Positions 17,972-27,565 of a stretch of DNA of 64,000 nucleotides are shown here, one piece after another (within the stretch, counting starts at the first letter, position 1; the number at the start of each line of letters is the position of its first letter). This DNA is from Sphingomonadales bacterium (lineage in GTDB: Bacteria; Pseudomonadota; Alphaproteobacteria; Sphingomonadales; Sphingomonadaceae), in NCBI GenBank assembly GCA_016707885.1, contig JADJGU010000004.1:62001-126000 (forward strand), in the 5' to 3' direction. The notes beneath the pieces are model-generated. The model searched no databases. It was not told the origin of the DNA and saw nothing but the letters and a program-made list of their open reading frames with translations. The position numbers and the translations under genes are program-made.

Positions 17972-20900
17972 GGGCGCTTTGGAAATGGATTGCGGGTATC
18001 GTAGCTATCGTCCTGTTGCTGGTAGCTGCAGTTTTTCGGTTTTCTATTTCTGGCTGGATACATCCTCTGGCCATAAGTTCATTGCCCGTCAGGTCGCTGC
18101 CTATGAATTCGAAAATGGCCTGAACATTCGCATCGGAAAGATTGATGGGTCAATCTACGGAGAAGCCGAACTCATCGATGTCCGCATTCAGGATGATAAG
18201 GGTACATTTGCGAGCATTCCCATTGCGCGCCTGAACTGGCACCCGTTCGACTATTTCTATGGCAGGGTTTCGATTGATGCGCTTACCGCGCAAACAGCCT
18301 ATGTCCGCCGCCTTCCCGAATTGCGTATCATTCCGGATCGAGGCGAACCATTTTTCCTGACCTCGATATCAGGATAGACCGTCTTCAGTTTGATCGCATT
18401 GTCTTCGACAAGGCGATCACGGGCAAAGAACAGATATTGGGTCTGCAAGCCAAAGCGCGGATTGTCGATGCAAGGGCCCTTATCGACGCGACGGGGCAGA
18501 CAGCAGAGGGCGACAGGCTGGTTGCCCGTCTCGATGCGATTCCCGACAAGGATCACCTCGATCTGGCAATGCGTCTGGATGGCCCCTCAGAGGGCTGGCC
18601 GCCGGGCTGCTGGGATTGGACGCGCCGGTGAAACTTCGCCTTGATGGCAAAGGCAGCTGGAGCAAATGGGACGGCAAACTGAACGCGGAGGCAGGCAAAG
18701 ACCGCAGCGCTGATTTGATGCTCTCGGCAAGAGACGGAAAATTTGCGGCAGCGGGAGACATTCTGCCGGGCAAGTTTGAGGGCGACAATGGTTTCGGCGC
18801 TTTGCTCGCCCCCAAGTTTAAATTCGAACTGGTGGCCGACTTTGAAAAACGCGTCGCGCGGATCACCGGAAATCTGATTTCGGACAAGATACGGTTGGAC
18901 GCCGCTGGCACAGTCGACTTGGCCGACAGCCTGTTCCAGAAAATGGCCGTCAATGTGCGCATACCGCGCAAAGTTACCCTTTCCGGCGGCATCGCGACCC
19001 AAGGAGCAAATGGTAAATTCCTTCTCGATGGCCCGATCGCCGCACCACAAATCGACTATTCGGTGACAGCCGATCAATTGCAGTGGGGCGAGTTTGCCTT
19101 TTTTGGACTGAGTGCGACGGGCATGGCTCGGTCGGAAAAGGATTTTGTCCGCATACCGGTTTCGGCACGCGCGCGGCGGATGACCGGCTTTGAAGTCACT
19201 GACAAACGAATATTGGAGAATATCCGTCTCGACGGGGACCTCGCTTATTCCAACGGACGTCTTTTGAGCGAAAGGCTCAATCTGCGTTCCAATCGCGTGT
19301 CCGCAGTGTTGAAAGGAGCTGCTGATTTTTCCAAGGGTCAGTTGGCGGCGAGCATCAAGGGCAAGATTGATCGCTACCGGATCGAATCTGTCGGTTTGTT
19401 CGATATTGACGCCGATCTCGGCCTCAAAAGTCGCATGCGAAACGATTATGCGCTTTCAGGCACCGTTCGAGCGCGATCGACGCAATTGTTCAGCGACGGG
19501 GTGCGCGATTTCCTCGGCGGGCAAATGCTGGTCCGCGCAGGTATCGGTCTCTCTGAAAATGGAATGGTACAGATTACATCGGCACAAATGACAGCGCCCA
19601 AACTTCGCCTGAACAAGGGCAGCGGAACTTATGTCATGGCATCAGGCATCGTCCGCTTTGTTGGCAGCGGCTATTCGACCGAATATGGACCAGTCGGCAT
19701 CGCGGTCAGCGGGACCCTGACCGAGCCAGTTGCAAAGGTGACGGCACAACGACCCGGAATGGGTATCGGTCTGGCCGATGTCAGCGCGATGGTCAAACGA
19801 ACCGCGCAAGGCTTCTCCGTGCTGTTCACTGCGACTACCGACTTTGGGCCGCTTGATGGCGATGTCGACATACTGTCGAACACCGAAAACCTTGTCCTTG
19901 ATGTCAAACGGGCTGATTTCTCGGGCATTAGATTTGGCGGTCGGCTTCAACAATTGCCTGCAGGGCCCTTCGCGGGTCAGTTGATCGGCAGCGGCTCGGG
20001 CTTTGACGGCGTTGCCGAACTGTCGGCGCAGGGCCGTTATCAGCGTGCCGTCATCAAAGCGACCGCCGCCAATGCCGCGCTCCAGGGGCAGAAAACCCTG
20101 CGTATTGGTCGCGGGATAGTCGATGCCGACATTGTATTTTCGAACAGCCGCAGGTGCGCGCAGATGTGCAATTGGCCGATGCAACGATCGACTCGTTGTT
20201 TATCGGGGCAGCTCGCGGGAAAATCGATTACCGGAATGGCCAAGGCAACGCACAATTTCTGGCAGAGGGCCGCAGCACCTTTCCGTTCCGTATAGCTGCG
20301 AATGGCCAGTTGACTCCTGATCTCTGACTGTGGCGTTGCGCGGTAGGGCAAATGGCATATCCTTTTCTTCAGCGAAGCCGGTGCGGGTTGCTCCGGTGAA
20401 AAATGGCTATGCCCTGCTTCCATCGGCAATCAAGGTGGGCAACGGAACGATCAGACTGGAAGGTCGTTATGCGGATGCACTGCAAATACGTTCGAACATC
20501 GACAATGTGAACCTCGCTATCCTCAACCCCATGCTGCCCGGCTTTGAAATGGGCGGGCGTGCAAGCCGGGTTATCGACTGGAACCAAACCTCTTTCGATG
20601 CTGTGCCTCAGGCGCAAGGCCGGCTGGAGATCAAACGCTTCACACGCAACAGCGTTGGCACCCCGTCGCAGCCAGTCAATTTCAGCCTTAAAGGCAATCT
20701 CGATACCGATGGCGGCGAATTTTCGGCGCGGATTTTACGCCAAAGCGCAAAAGTCGGAAGGCTACAGGTCAAGCTGGGCGCTCTGCCAACCGGCCCGGGC
20801 GAATGGATAGACAAGCTGCTCGAAGCACCCTTATCTGGCGGAATCCGATACAATGGCCCGTCGGATCTGCTGTTCTCGCTAGCAACGCTGGCCAATCAAA

Positions 20901-22129
20901 GCCTTGTAGGTCCTGTTGCTGTTGCTGCGGATTTCTCAGGCAATTTGCGCGCTCCATTGCTTACCGGATCGGTTCGATCTGATAATCTCATCTATGAAAA
21001 TGAGACCTATGGCACAAGGCTGACCAATTTGCGGGTGCGCGGTGTGTTTAACAGTGACGTCCTCGACCTGACCGAGATTTCCGCCAAAGCAGGCGACGGC
21101 ACCGTCAGTGGTCAAGGCATCATCAACCTGAGTTTCGAAAAGGGTTTCCCGGCAAAAATCGACCTTGATCTGGACCGTGCAAGGCTCGCCCGGAGCGAGC
21201 TTGTTACCACAGCCGCCACCGGAAAGATCGAAGTCACCAACACACCCGGCAATGGTGCCCTCGTCAGCGGTACACTTGCGCTTCCCGAAACCCGTTTCAG
21301 GATCGTTCGCCAGAATGCAGCGAGCGTGACGACCTTGACCGGCGTAAGGAGAAAGTCGGCTTCGGGCCCGACGCGTATCAACGGGGATGCCAATCCCGTC
21401 AGTTCGCTCCCCTCCAACTGGAAATTGAACATCCGGTTGGTGGCGTCGGACGAACTTTATATCTCAGGCATGGGGCTCGAATCCGAATGGAAAGCGGATT
21501 TGCGGGTCACCGGCACGTCAGACGCACCTTTCATCACCGGTGACCTGCAACTGGTTCGCGGAACATTGGGCTTTGCTGGTCGATCCTTTGGCATCGAAAC
21601 CGGACGCCTGACATTCAATGGCGGTGAATATAGCAACCCGTCGCTGCGTGTTATCGCAGCCAGCGAAGTCGATGGAACCACAGTACGGGTTGAAGTTCGC
21701 GGGACCGGAAACAAGCCCGAGATATTCTTCACATCGACCCCAGCCCTGCCCCAGGATGAAATCATGGCTCGAATCCTGTTCGGCAATTCGGTTGCCGAAC
21801 TGTCGGCGGTGCAGGCCGTCCAGTTGGCTGCATCGCTCAATAGTCTGCGAGCGGCGCCCGGTGGTCTTAACCCATTGGGCGTACTGCAATCTGCCACCGG
21901 CCTTGACCGGCTAAGGATTTTGAACCCAGACGAACAGGCTGGGCGCGGCACGGCGATTGCGCTGGGCCAATATATTACCAACGATGTTTATGTGGAAATC
22001 ATCACCGATGCGCGCGGCTATACGGCCAGTCAGATCGAAATCAGTCTTACCCCGGCATTGTCGGTGCTCAGCCAGTTAAGCAGTTTTGGCACATCCAATG
22101 TCAGCGTGCGATATCGGAAGGATTATTGA
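17968..22129 (+). CDS. tamB: TamB-type translocation/assembly protein (five frame breaks)
   Basis: The span would encode about 1387 residues, normal for TamB. It begins at a TTG overlapping the tamA stop (LRALWKWIAGIVAIVLLLVAAVF, the membrane anchor). The frame changes near 18035 (T-rich), 18375, 18600, 20145 and 20325; in each case the amino-acid sequence continues sensibly in another frame, for instance QVRADVQLADATIDSLFIG after 20145. The long middle is beta-rich (repeated short strands), as in the lipid-conducting groove of TamB, and the C-terminal DUF490 domain is complete (ITGDLQLVRGTLGFAGR, ILFGNSVAELSAVQAVQLA, VSVRYRKDY). Five breaks in one core envelope gene argue for sequence error. 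Confidence 0.87.
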
Positions 22130-22281
22130 TGCGATCCACTGCTCTGCTACTTTTGCTGCTGCTGTCCGGATGCGGAAAAAGCTTTGACCAGCGCTATTCG
22201 GACATCGAAACCGAAGTCAAAAAGGACGCCAGAACAATTGACAGCGATTTGCAGCATGAAGCGGCAAAAACTGACGAGTAA
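22129..22281 (+). CDS. 50-residue lipoprotein coupled to tamB
   Basis: The ATG overlaps the tamB stop (TGATG). The product is 50 residues: a lipoprotein signal with seven leucines and the lipobox LLSGC (lipidated cysteine at residue 15), followed by a short charged helix (FDQRYSDIETEVKKDAR to HEAAKTDE). Tight coupling to tamB suggests an envelope role with the Tam machinery, but this is inference. It is short enough to be missed by gene finders. Confidence 0.65.
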   Translation: MRSTALLLLLLLSGCGKSFDQRYSDIETEVKKDARTIDSDLQHEAAKTDE

Positions 22282-22374
22282 GCTTTTGATCTGACTATTT
22301 GGCAAAGGGTGCGAAGCGTTTCGCGTCAATTTGACGAGGGTAGGCCTACCTACTGCAGCGGCACGGAGCAGATT

Positions 22375-24034
22375 ATGAAGTTCGATTTTCGCAGTCTTGT
22401 TTCTCGCATCACTCCACCATCTCCCTTTGGCTGCGCCCTTGGCGGGCTTGCCTTCCTTGCCAGCCTCACCCCCAGTCTGATTCCCCGCCCTGCGCTAATG
22501 CAGGGCGTAATTGCTGCTTTCGCCTTCATGCTCGCTTATGGCATCGGAACTGGCATTTTGGCCATTTATCGCTGGCTGGGTTTCACCCGTTTCAGCGCGA
22601 ACACACGCCAGGTTACAGATCGTGTCTTAATCGCAGTAGCGCTCATTCTTATCGTTCTCGGACTGGCTTTTGCCGCAGACTGGCAGAACGCAACCAATCG
22701 GGCATTGGGAATCAAAGCAGAAGATTCGCCGCGAGCCTTGTTAATTTTGTTGGTATCACTGCCGACCATAGTGGGTATTCTGATTGCAGCCAACGCGTTC
22801 AGAAAATTTGCGCATTTTGTAGCAGGATGGCTCGGGCGCTTCGTACCGCAACGCGCCGCGACACTGGCAGGATTTGCGATTTCGCTCTTTATTGCTTGGT
22901 CTATCGGCAACGGCATATTGATTCGCAATGTTGTTCGGATCCTCGACAATTCATACCGTGAAGTCGATCAGTTCATCCCACCCGATGCCCCGCCACCCGC
23001 CGCACCATTAAAGACCGGTGGACCGGATTCGTTGATCGCTTGGGAAAGCATTGGCGCTGCAGGCCGGAATCACATCTTGTCTTCCCCGTCACAGGCGGAG
23101 ATTGCGGAATTGACAGGCAAGCCAGCTTTGGAGCCACTTCGCGTCTATGTGGGCGTCAATTCGGCTGAAGGGCCAAAGGAGAGGGCCGCGTTAGCCTTGG
23201 CCGAACTGCTCCGGATCGGGGCATTTGAGCGAACACTGCTGGTCATCGCAACACCTACCGGAACCGGCTGGATCGATCCTGCCGCAATGGCTCCAATCGA
23301 AATGCTGCAGCGCGGTGACGTCGCATCGGTTTCAGTGCAATATTCCTATCTACCGAGTTGGCTTAGCCTGTTCACCCAACCAGAGAGCGGCCTAACTACC
23401 TCCCGTGCCGTGTTTGATGCGGTTTACGGCTATTGGCGCGCCATACCGGTCGAAAAGCGCCCGAAGCTGATCCTTTTTGGCCTTAGCCTTGGCGCGCTGA
23501 ATTCGGAACAATCATTCGATTTTCACGACATTGTGGGCGATCCCTTTGGCGGCGCGCTTTGGGTGGGGCCGCCCTTTTGCCAGCCCGGTGTGGAACGAAA
23601 TCACCCGTACACGCGCTAAGAACAGTCCGGCATGGCTGCCTATATTCCGCGACAGTTCGTTGTTCCGGTTTCAGAACCAGAACGGTTCGCTGCAACCAGC
23701 CGAAGCCAGTTGGGGGCCTATGCGTTTTGTCTATTTGCAATACGCTTCGGACCCTATCGTTTTTCTTGATACCAAAAGCATGTGGCGAAAACCGGAATGG
23801 CTCAACAGCCCAAGAGGCCCTGATGTCGCGCCAGAATTACGTTGGATCCCTGTCATCACCTTCCTGCAGACGGCTTATGATGCGATGACAGCAACAACAA
23901 CGCCTGATGGGACAGGACATGTGTACGCCGCGGATCATTATTTGACAGCATGGCAGGTAATGACCGAACCGCAGGACTGGTCCGACGCGGAAATCGAAAA
24001 GCTCCGTTCGTGGCTGAACGAGGGAATGGATTGA
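22375..24034 (+). CDS. alpha/beta-hydrolase family membrane protein (Abhydrolase_9), frameshifted
   Basis: About 553 residues over two frames. The N-terminal half has five or so membrane segments (residues about 20-200) and matches the Abhydrolase_9 N-terminal domain. The C-terminal half is the hydrolase domain with the nucleophile elbow GLSLGALNSE (serine of GxSxG) and blocks VYVGVNSAEGPKERA and YSYLPSWLSLF. The frame changes near 23575; the new frame gives PFASPVWNEITRTR and a complete C terminus with WIPVITFLQTAYDAM. Relatives are uncharacterised, possibly lipid-active enzymes. ATG at 22375 follows CGGAGCAG. Confidence 0.87.
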
Positions 24035-24058
24035 GCAGGTGGTTGGTGTGGATTGAAA

Positions 24059-24133
24059 TGGTGGAGCCTAGGGGAGTCGAACCCTGACCTCTACACTGCC
24101 AGTGTAGCGCTCTACCAGCTGAGCTAAGGCCCC
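24059..24133 (-). tRNA. tRNA-Ala (GGC), one base short in the T stem
   Basis: On the minus strand the acceptor stem GGGGCCT pairs with AGGCTCC and includes the G3-U70 wobble that marks alanine tRNAs. The anticodon loop CTGGCAG gives GGC, and CCA is encoded. The T arm reads AGGG-TTCGACT-CCCCT, so the 5' side lacks one G of the expected GGGG run and the tRNA is 75 bases long. Everything else is normal. I take this as an error in the sequence. Confidence 0.93.
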
Positions 24134-24245
24134 AAATGCCGCGCAACAAGGCGGCTATGCATTTCAGAGGCGCGCCTTTAGCCGCACTGCCCCAGCATTT
24201 GCAAGCGAGAAAATGGCAGAGCCAGCTTCCCGCTTTCAATTTTGC

Positions 24246-24563
24246 TTATTGGTCGTCGCCATCGCCTTCGGTGCCGGCGACACCAAGATCTTCGTCACCG
24301 CCAAGGTCAACATCATTGTCGGGCGAAACATCGCCATCGACGGCATCGACGTCGATGTCGAGATCGTCATCGGCCAGATCGGCGTCATCCTTCTTCTTTT
24401 CAATTTCTTCGAAAGGAAGCGGCTGTTTAGACTTCAGCACAGGTTCGGGCGTCCACTGGTTGCCGCAATCGATGCACTCAACCGGTTCGTCCTTGGTCAG
24501 ATCGTAGAATCGCGTGCCGCATTTCGGGCAGGTGCGCTTGGTTCCCCATTCAGCCTTCACCAT
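24246..24563 (-). CDS. TIGR02300-family zinc-ribbon protein with acidic tail
   Basis: Encodes 105 residues. The N-terminal half has two CxxC pairs, CPKC and CIDC, in the frame GTKRTCPKCGTRFYDLTKDEP, a single zinc ribbon typical of this small alphaproteobacterial family. The C-terminal half is very acidic (runs such as DDADLADDDLDIDVD). The family is soluble and of unknown function. It lies divergently next to aroA, as in many relatives. Confidence 0.9.
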   Translation of the reverse strand: MVKAEWGTKRTCPKCGTRFYDLTKDEPVECIDCGNQWTPEPVLKSKQPLPFEEIEKKKDDADLADDDLDIDVDAVDGDVSPDNDVDLGGDEDLGVAGTEGDGDDQ

Positions 24564-24716
24564 GGTGGGCCTGTAATCCTTTCAAATTGCGTGAAATGCG
24601 GTTCGCAAAGGAGACTCGCTGCAAACAGGCGCCGCCCTTGCCACAGCAGAGCGCGCCTGTCAAAAATAAGTGTAAGCGTTGACTTGTCTGCGGGCTGAAA
24701 GCAAAGCACCCAGCCT

Positions 24717-26045
24717 ATGCACAGCGCACAACCCCGTCCTGCCAACTTTACCGCAAGCGGCCCACTTCGCGGCTCAGTGAAGGTGCCCGGCGACAAGTCC
24801 ATCAGCCATCGCTCGTTGATGCTTTCTGCCCTTGCTGTCGGCGAAAGCCGGGTATCCGGATTACTGGAGGGTGAAGATGTGCTGGCGACCGCCGCCGCCA
24901 TGCGCGCGATGGGCGCGACCATCGAACGCACTGGCGAAGGCGAATGGCGCATAAGCGGCGTTGGCGTCGGCGGGCTGCTTCAGCCGCAGACTGCACTCGA
25001 TATGGGGAATAGCGGCACCTCGACGAGGCTGTTGATGGGGCTAGTTGCCAGTCATGCAATCAGCGCAACCTTCATCGGTGATGCCAGCCTGTCCAAGCGA
25101 CCGATGGGGCGGGTTATCGACCCTCTGTCGCTGACCGGGGCGGAATTCCATGCCTCCCCCGGCGGATGCCTGCCGTTGATGGTGCGCGGCATCTGCCCCG
25201 CAGTTCCCATCAGCTATCGCCTACCGGTGGCTTCGGCGCAGGTGAAATCGGCTATACTCCTTGCCGGGCTTAACACGCCGGGGATCACAGAGGTTATCGA
25301 GCCGGTGCCAACACGCGACCACAGCGAACGGATGTTGGCAGGCTTTGGTGCTGAACTGACCGTCGAGACCGACTTGCAAGGTGTGCGCCATATCCGCCTC
25401 GTCGGTGAAGCCGAATTGAAGCCGCAAACAATTGAGGTTCCAGGCGACCCTTCGTCCGCAGCCTTTCCGATTGTCGCAGCACTGATCACCCCGGGCAGCG
25501 AAGTCACCGTCACCCATGTCGGCATGAACCCGACGCGCACCGGCATCTTCAAGATGCTCGAGGCGATGGGTGCCGACCTGACCTATTCGAACGAACGCAT
25601 CGTCGGTGGAGAGCCGGTAGCGGATATCACCGCGCGGCATTCAACGCTCAAAGGCATTGACGTGCCACCTGACGTCGCGCCGAGTATGATAGACGAATTC
25701 CCGATCTTCTTCGTCGCCGCCAGCATGGCCGAGGGCCGCACCATAACAAGTGGTCTCGACGAACTGCGTGTCAAGGAGAGCGATCGCCTGGCACTTATGG
25801 CGACCGGGCTTTCCGCGATCGGCGTGTCTTTGGAAGAACGCGAAGACGGGCTCATCCTGGACGGCAGCGGCGGCGAACCATTTGCTTGCGGCGCGACCAT
25901 TGCCAGCGCACTCGACCACCGTATCGCGATGAGCTTTGCCGTCGCAGGGCAAAACGCCCGTACAGGGATTATGGTCGACGATATATCACCGATAGCCACG
26001 AGTTTTCCGACCTTTGAGGTGATGCTGCAAAGCCTGCTCGGGTGA
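24717..26045 (+). CDS. aroA: 3-phosphoshikimate 1-carboxyvinyltransferase (EPSP synthase)
   Basis: Encodes 442 residues. It joins shikimate-3-phosphate and phosphoenolpyruvate in the aromatic amino-acid pathway. Visible are PGDKSISHRSLML (residues 24-36), SGLLEGEDV, LDMGNSGTSTRL (94-105), GDASLSKRPMGRV and the C-terminal DELRVKESDR. The SGLLEGEDV and GDASLSKRPMGRV blocks are those of the class II enzymes (the CP4 type). However, position 100 is glycine, where CP4 has the alanine tied to glyphosate tolerance. The gene begins the aroA-cmk-rpsA-ihfB block, interrupted here by one small exported-protein gene. Confidence 0.96.
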   Translation: MHSAQPRPANFTASGPLRGSVKVPGDKSISHRSLMLSALAVGESRVSGLLEGEDVLATAAAMRAMGATIERTGEGEWRISGVGVGGLLQPQTALDMGNSGTSTRLLMGLVASHAISATFIGDASLSKRPMGRVIDPLSLTGAEFHASPGGCLPLMVRGICPAVPISYRLPVASAQVKSAILLAGLNTPGITEVIEPVPTRDHSERMLAGFGAELTVETDLQGVRHIRLVGEAELKPQTIEVPGDPSSAAFPIVAALITPGSEVTVTHVGMNPTRTGIFKMLEAMGADLTYSNERIVGGEPVADITARHSTLKGIDVPPDVAPSMIDEFPIFFVAASMAEGRTITSGLDELRVKESDRLALMATGLSAIGVSLEEREDGLILDGSGGEPFACGATIASALDHRIAMSFAVAGQNARTGIMVDDISPIATSFPTFEVMLQSLLG

Positions 26046-26148
26046 CGTTTCGCTCTGGCTGGCGCTACGTACTAGGCCATCGTTTTGATTGACCCCGATG
26101 TCGGCTCAATGTGAGAGTCGCGCAACAATGTTTTTAAGGGTAATCTAA

Positions 26149-26676
26149 ATGCTCCGGACTCGATCTTTTGTCGGCTTTGTCAGCCTGATGGTTGCTCTCT
26201 GCCCAGTCGCCGCCCAGAGCAAAAATATCGCCGATCCTTTCAAGCGCGCCGATGCCAGCTTTTCGCGCTTTGCAATGAACGTCCCCACCAAAGCTCAATC
26301 CATCGGTCGCCCGACCAATAGCGGCGAATGCGACGATGACATGATTCTTTGCACCTGGGAGGATTCTGACGGGGTTGAGCATGTGCTGGTGGGCAACAAG
26401 ATCGCGATCAAGAGTATTTCTGCGAAGCGGGCAGGCGCGACATCGCTGACCGCCCTCAACATTGGGACTGAGCGTTCGCGCGATAAAGTGCTGGCGCGCG
26501 TCCGCGCTTTTCTTCCCGAAATCGAAATCGATTGCCTCGAACCCGGCGAAGCCGGAGAAGGTGAGGGTATCGCTTCTTGTGGCGGGGCATTCGACAGTGG
26601 CGGCTGGATCAAATTGCTGTTCGATACGAACAACCAATTGCTCGACGCGCGGATCGACGCTTATCAGATAAATTAA
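26149..26676 (+). CDS. exported hypothetical protein
   Basis: Encodes 175 residues with a signal peptide (FVGFVSLMVALCPVAAQS, cut near residue 24). The mature part has four cysteines (ECDDDMILC, DCLEPGE, SCGGAFDSGG), spaced so that two disulfides are possible in the periplasm. No family is recognised. It sits between aroA and cmk, in the same direction, with about 100 and 35 bases of spacing, and so may be cotranscribed with them. Codon use and composition look like those of its neighbours. Confidence 0.75.
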   Translation: MLRTRSFVGFVSLMVALCPVAAQSKNIADPFKRADASFSRFAMNVPTKAQSIGRPTNSGECDDDMILCTWEDSDGVEHVLVGNKIAIKSISAKRAGATSLTALNIGTERSRDKVLARVRAFLPEIEIDCLEPGEAGEGEGIASCGGAFDSGGWIKLLFDTNNQLLDARIDAYQIN

Positions 26677-26711
26677 TGGCCGATTTCTATCAGCGGCGTT
26701 AAAGCGCCGCG

Positions 26712-27344
26712 ATGATTATCGCAGTCGATGGCCCGACAGCATCGGGCAAGGGTACAATTTCCAAGGCGCTAGCCAAGCATTATGGCCTGCCCTGGCTCGA
26801 TACGGGTTTGCTCTATCGCGCGGTTGGACGACAGGTCGCGCTGAATGGTGCCAATGCAGACAACTCTGTCGAGGCTGTGGCGGCTTGCGCTTTCCCTGAC
26901 AGTCTTCTCGACGACCCAGTGCTGCGCGACGAAGCGACCGGCGGTCTTGCCAGCCGCGTATCGGTTCATCCGGAGGTGCGCGCAGCACTCAACAAACGTC
27001 AGGTTGATTTTGCCAATCAGCCTGGCGGGGCGGTACTTGACGGGCGTGATATCGGTACCGTTATCGCACCCCAAGCTGATGTAAAACTGTTCGTGACTGC
27101 TTCCGCCGAAATTCGTGCCGAACGCCGATTCAAGGAAATGCAGGCCCGAGGTGCTACTGTCGATTACGAAACCATCCTTGCCGACATCCGCGCCCGCGAC
27201 AAACGCGATACCGAGCGTGCTAGTGCCCCGCTGAAACCTGCAGAAGACGCGCACTTGCTAGATACCGGCAATTTGACTATAGGCGCGGCCGTTCAAAGGG
27301 CGATTGCGCTGGTGGACGCGAAGATAGAGAATCGACCCGATTAG
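26712..27344 (+). CDS. cmk: cytidylate kinase
   Basis: Encodes 210 residues. It phosphorylates CMP and dCMP with ATP. The P-loop GPTASGKGT is at residues 6-14; the CMP-binding parts WLDTGLLYRAVG and LDGRDIGTVIAPQADVKLF, and the lid with DKRDTERASAPL, are all present. Length is normal. It is followed by rpsA after about 220 bases, the usual order in proteobacteria. Confidence 0.96.
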   Translation: MIIAVDGPTASGKGTISKALAKHYGLPWLDTGLLYRAVGRQVALNGANADNSVEAVAACAFPDSLLDDPVLRDEATGGLASRVSVHPEVRAALNKRQVDFANQPGGAVLDGRDIGTVIAPQADVKLFVTASAEIRAERRFKEMQARGATVDYETILADIRARDKRDTERASAPLKPAEDAHLLDTGNLTIGAAVQRAIALVDAKIENRPD

Positions 27345-27565
27345 AGGTCGGCAAAACTAGCATTCTAATTCGGGCATGCGGCAAGACGTCTCCGGGCGTA
27401 TCTTGCACCGCATTGCTCTGGTTGTGTTGCCATCTATCAATTCGCTGAAATCAAAGCAGAAATCTGGAGAACGCCTTTGCAGCATGGGGCTTCAAGGGCA
27501 GTCTGGTCAAAGACCATCGGAACCAACCGATTGGCCGGATAAAGCGTAAGTAAGGAACTCTAACC

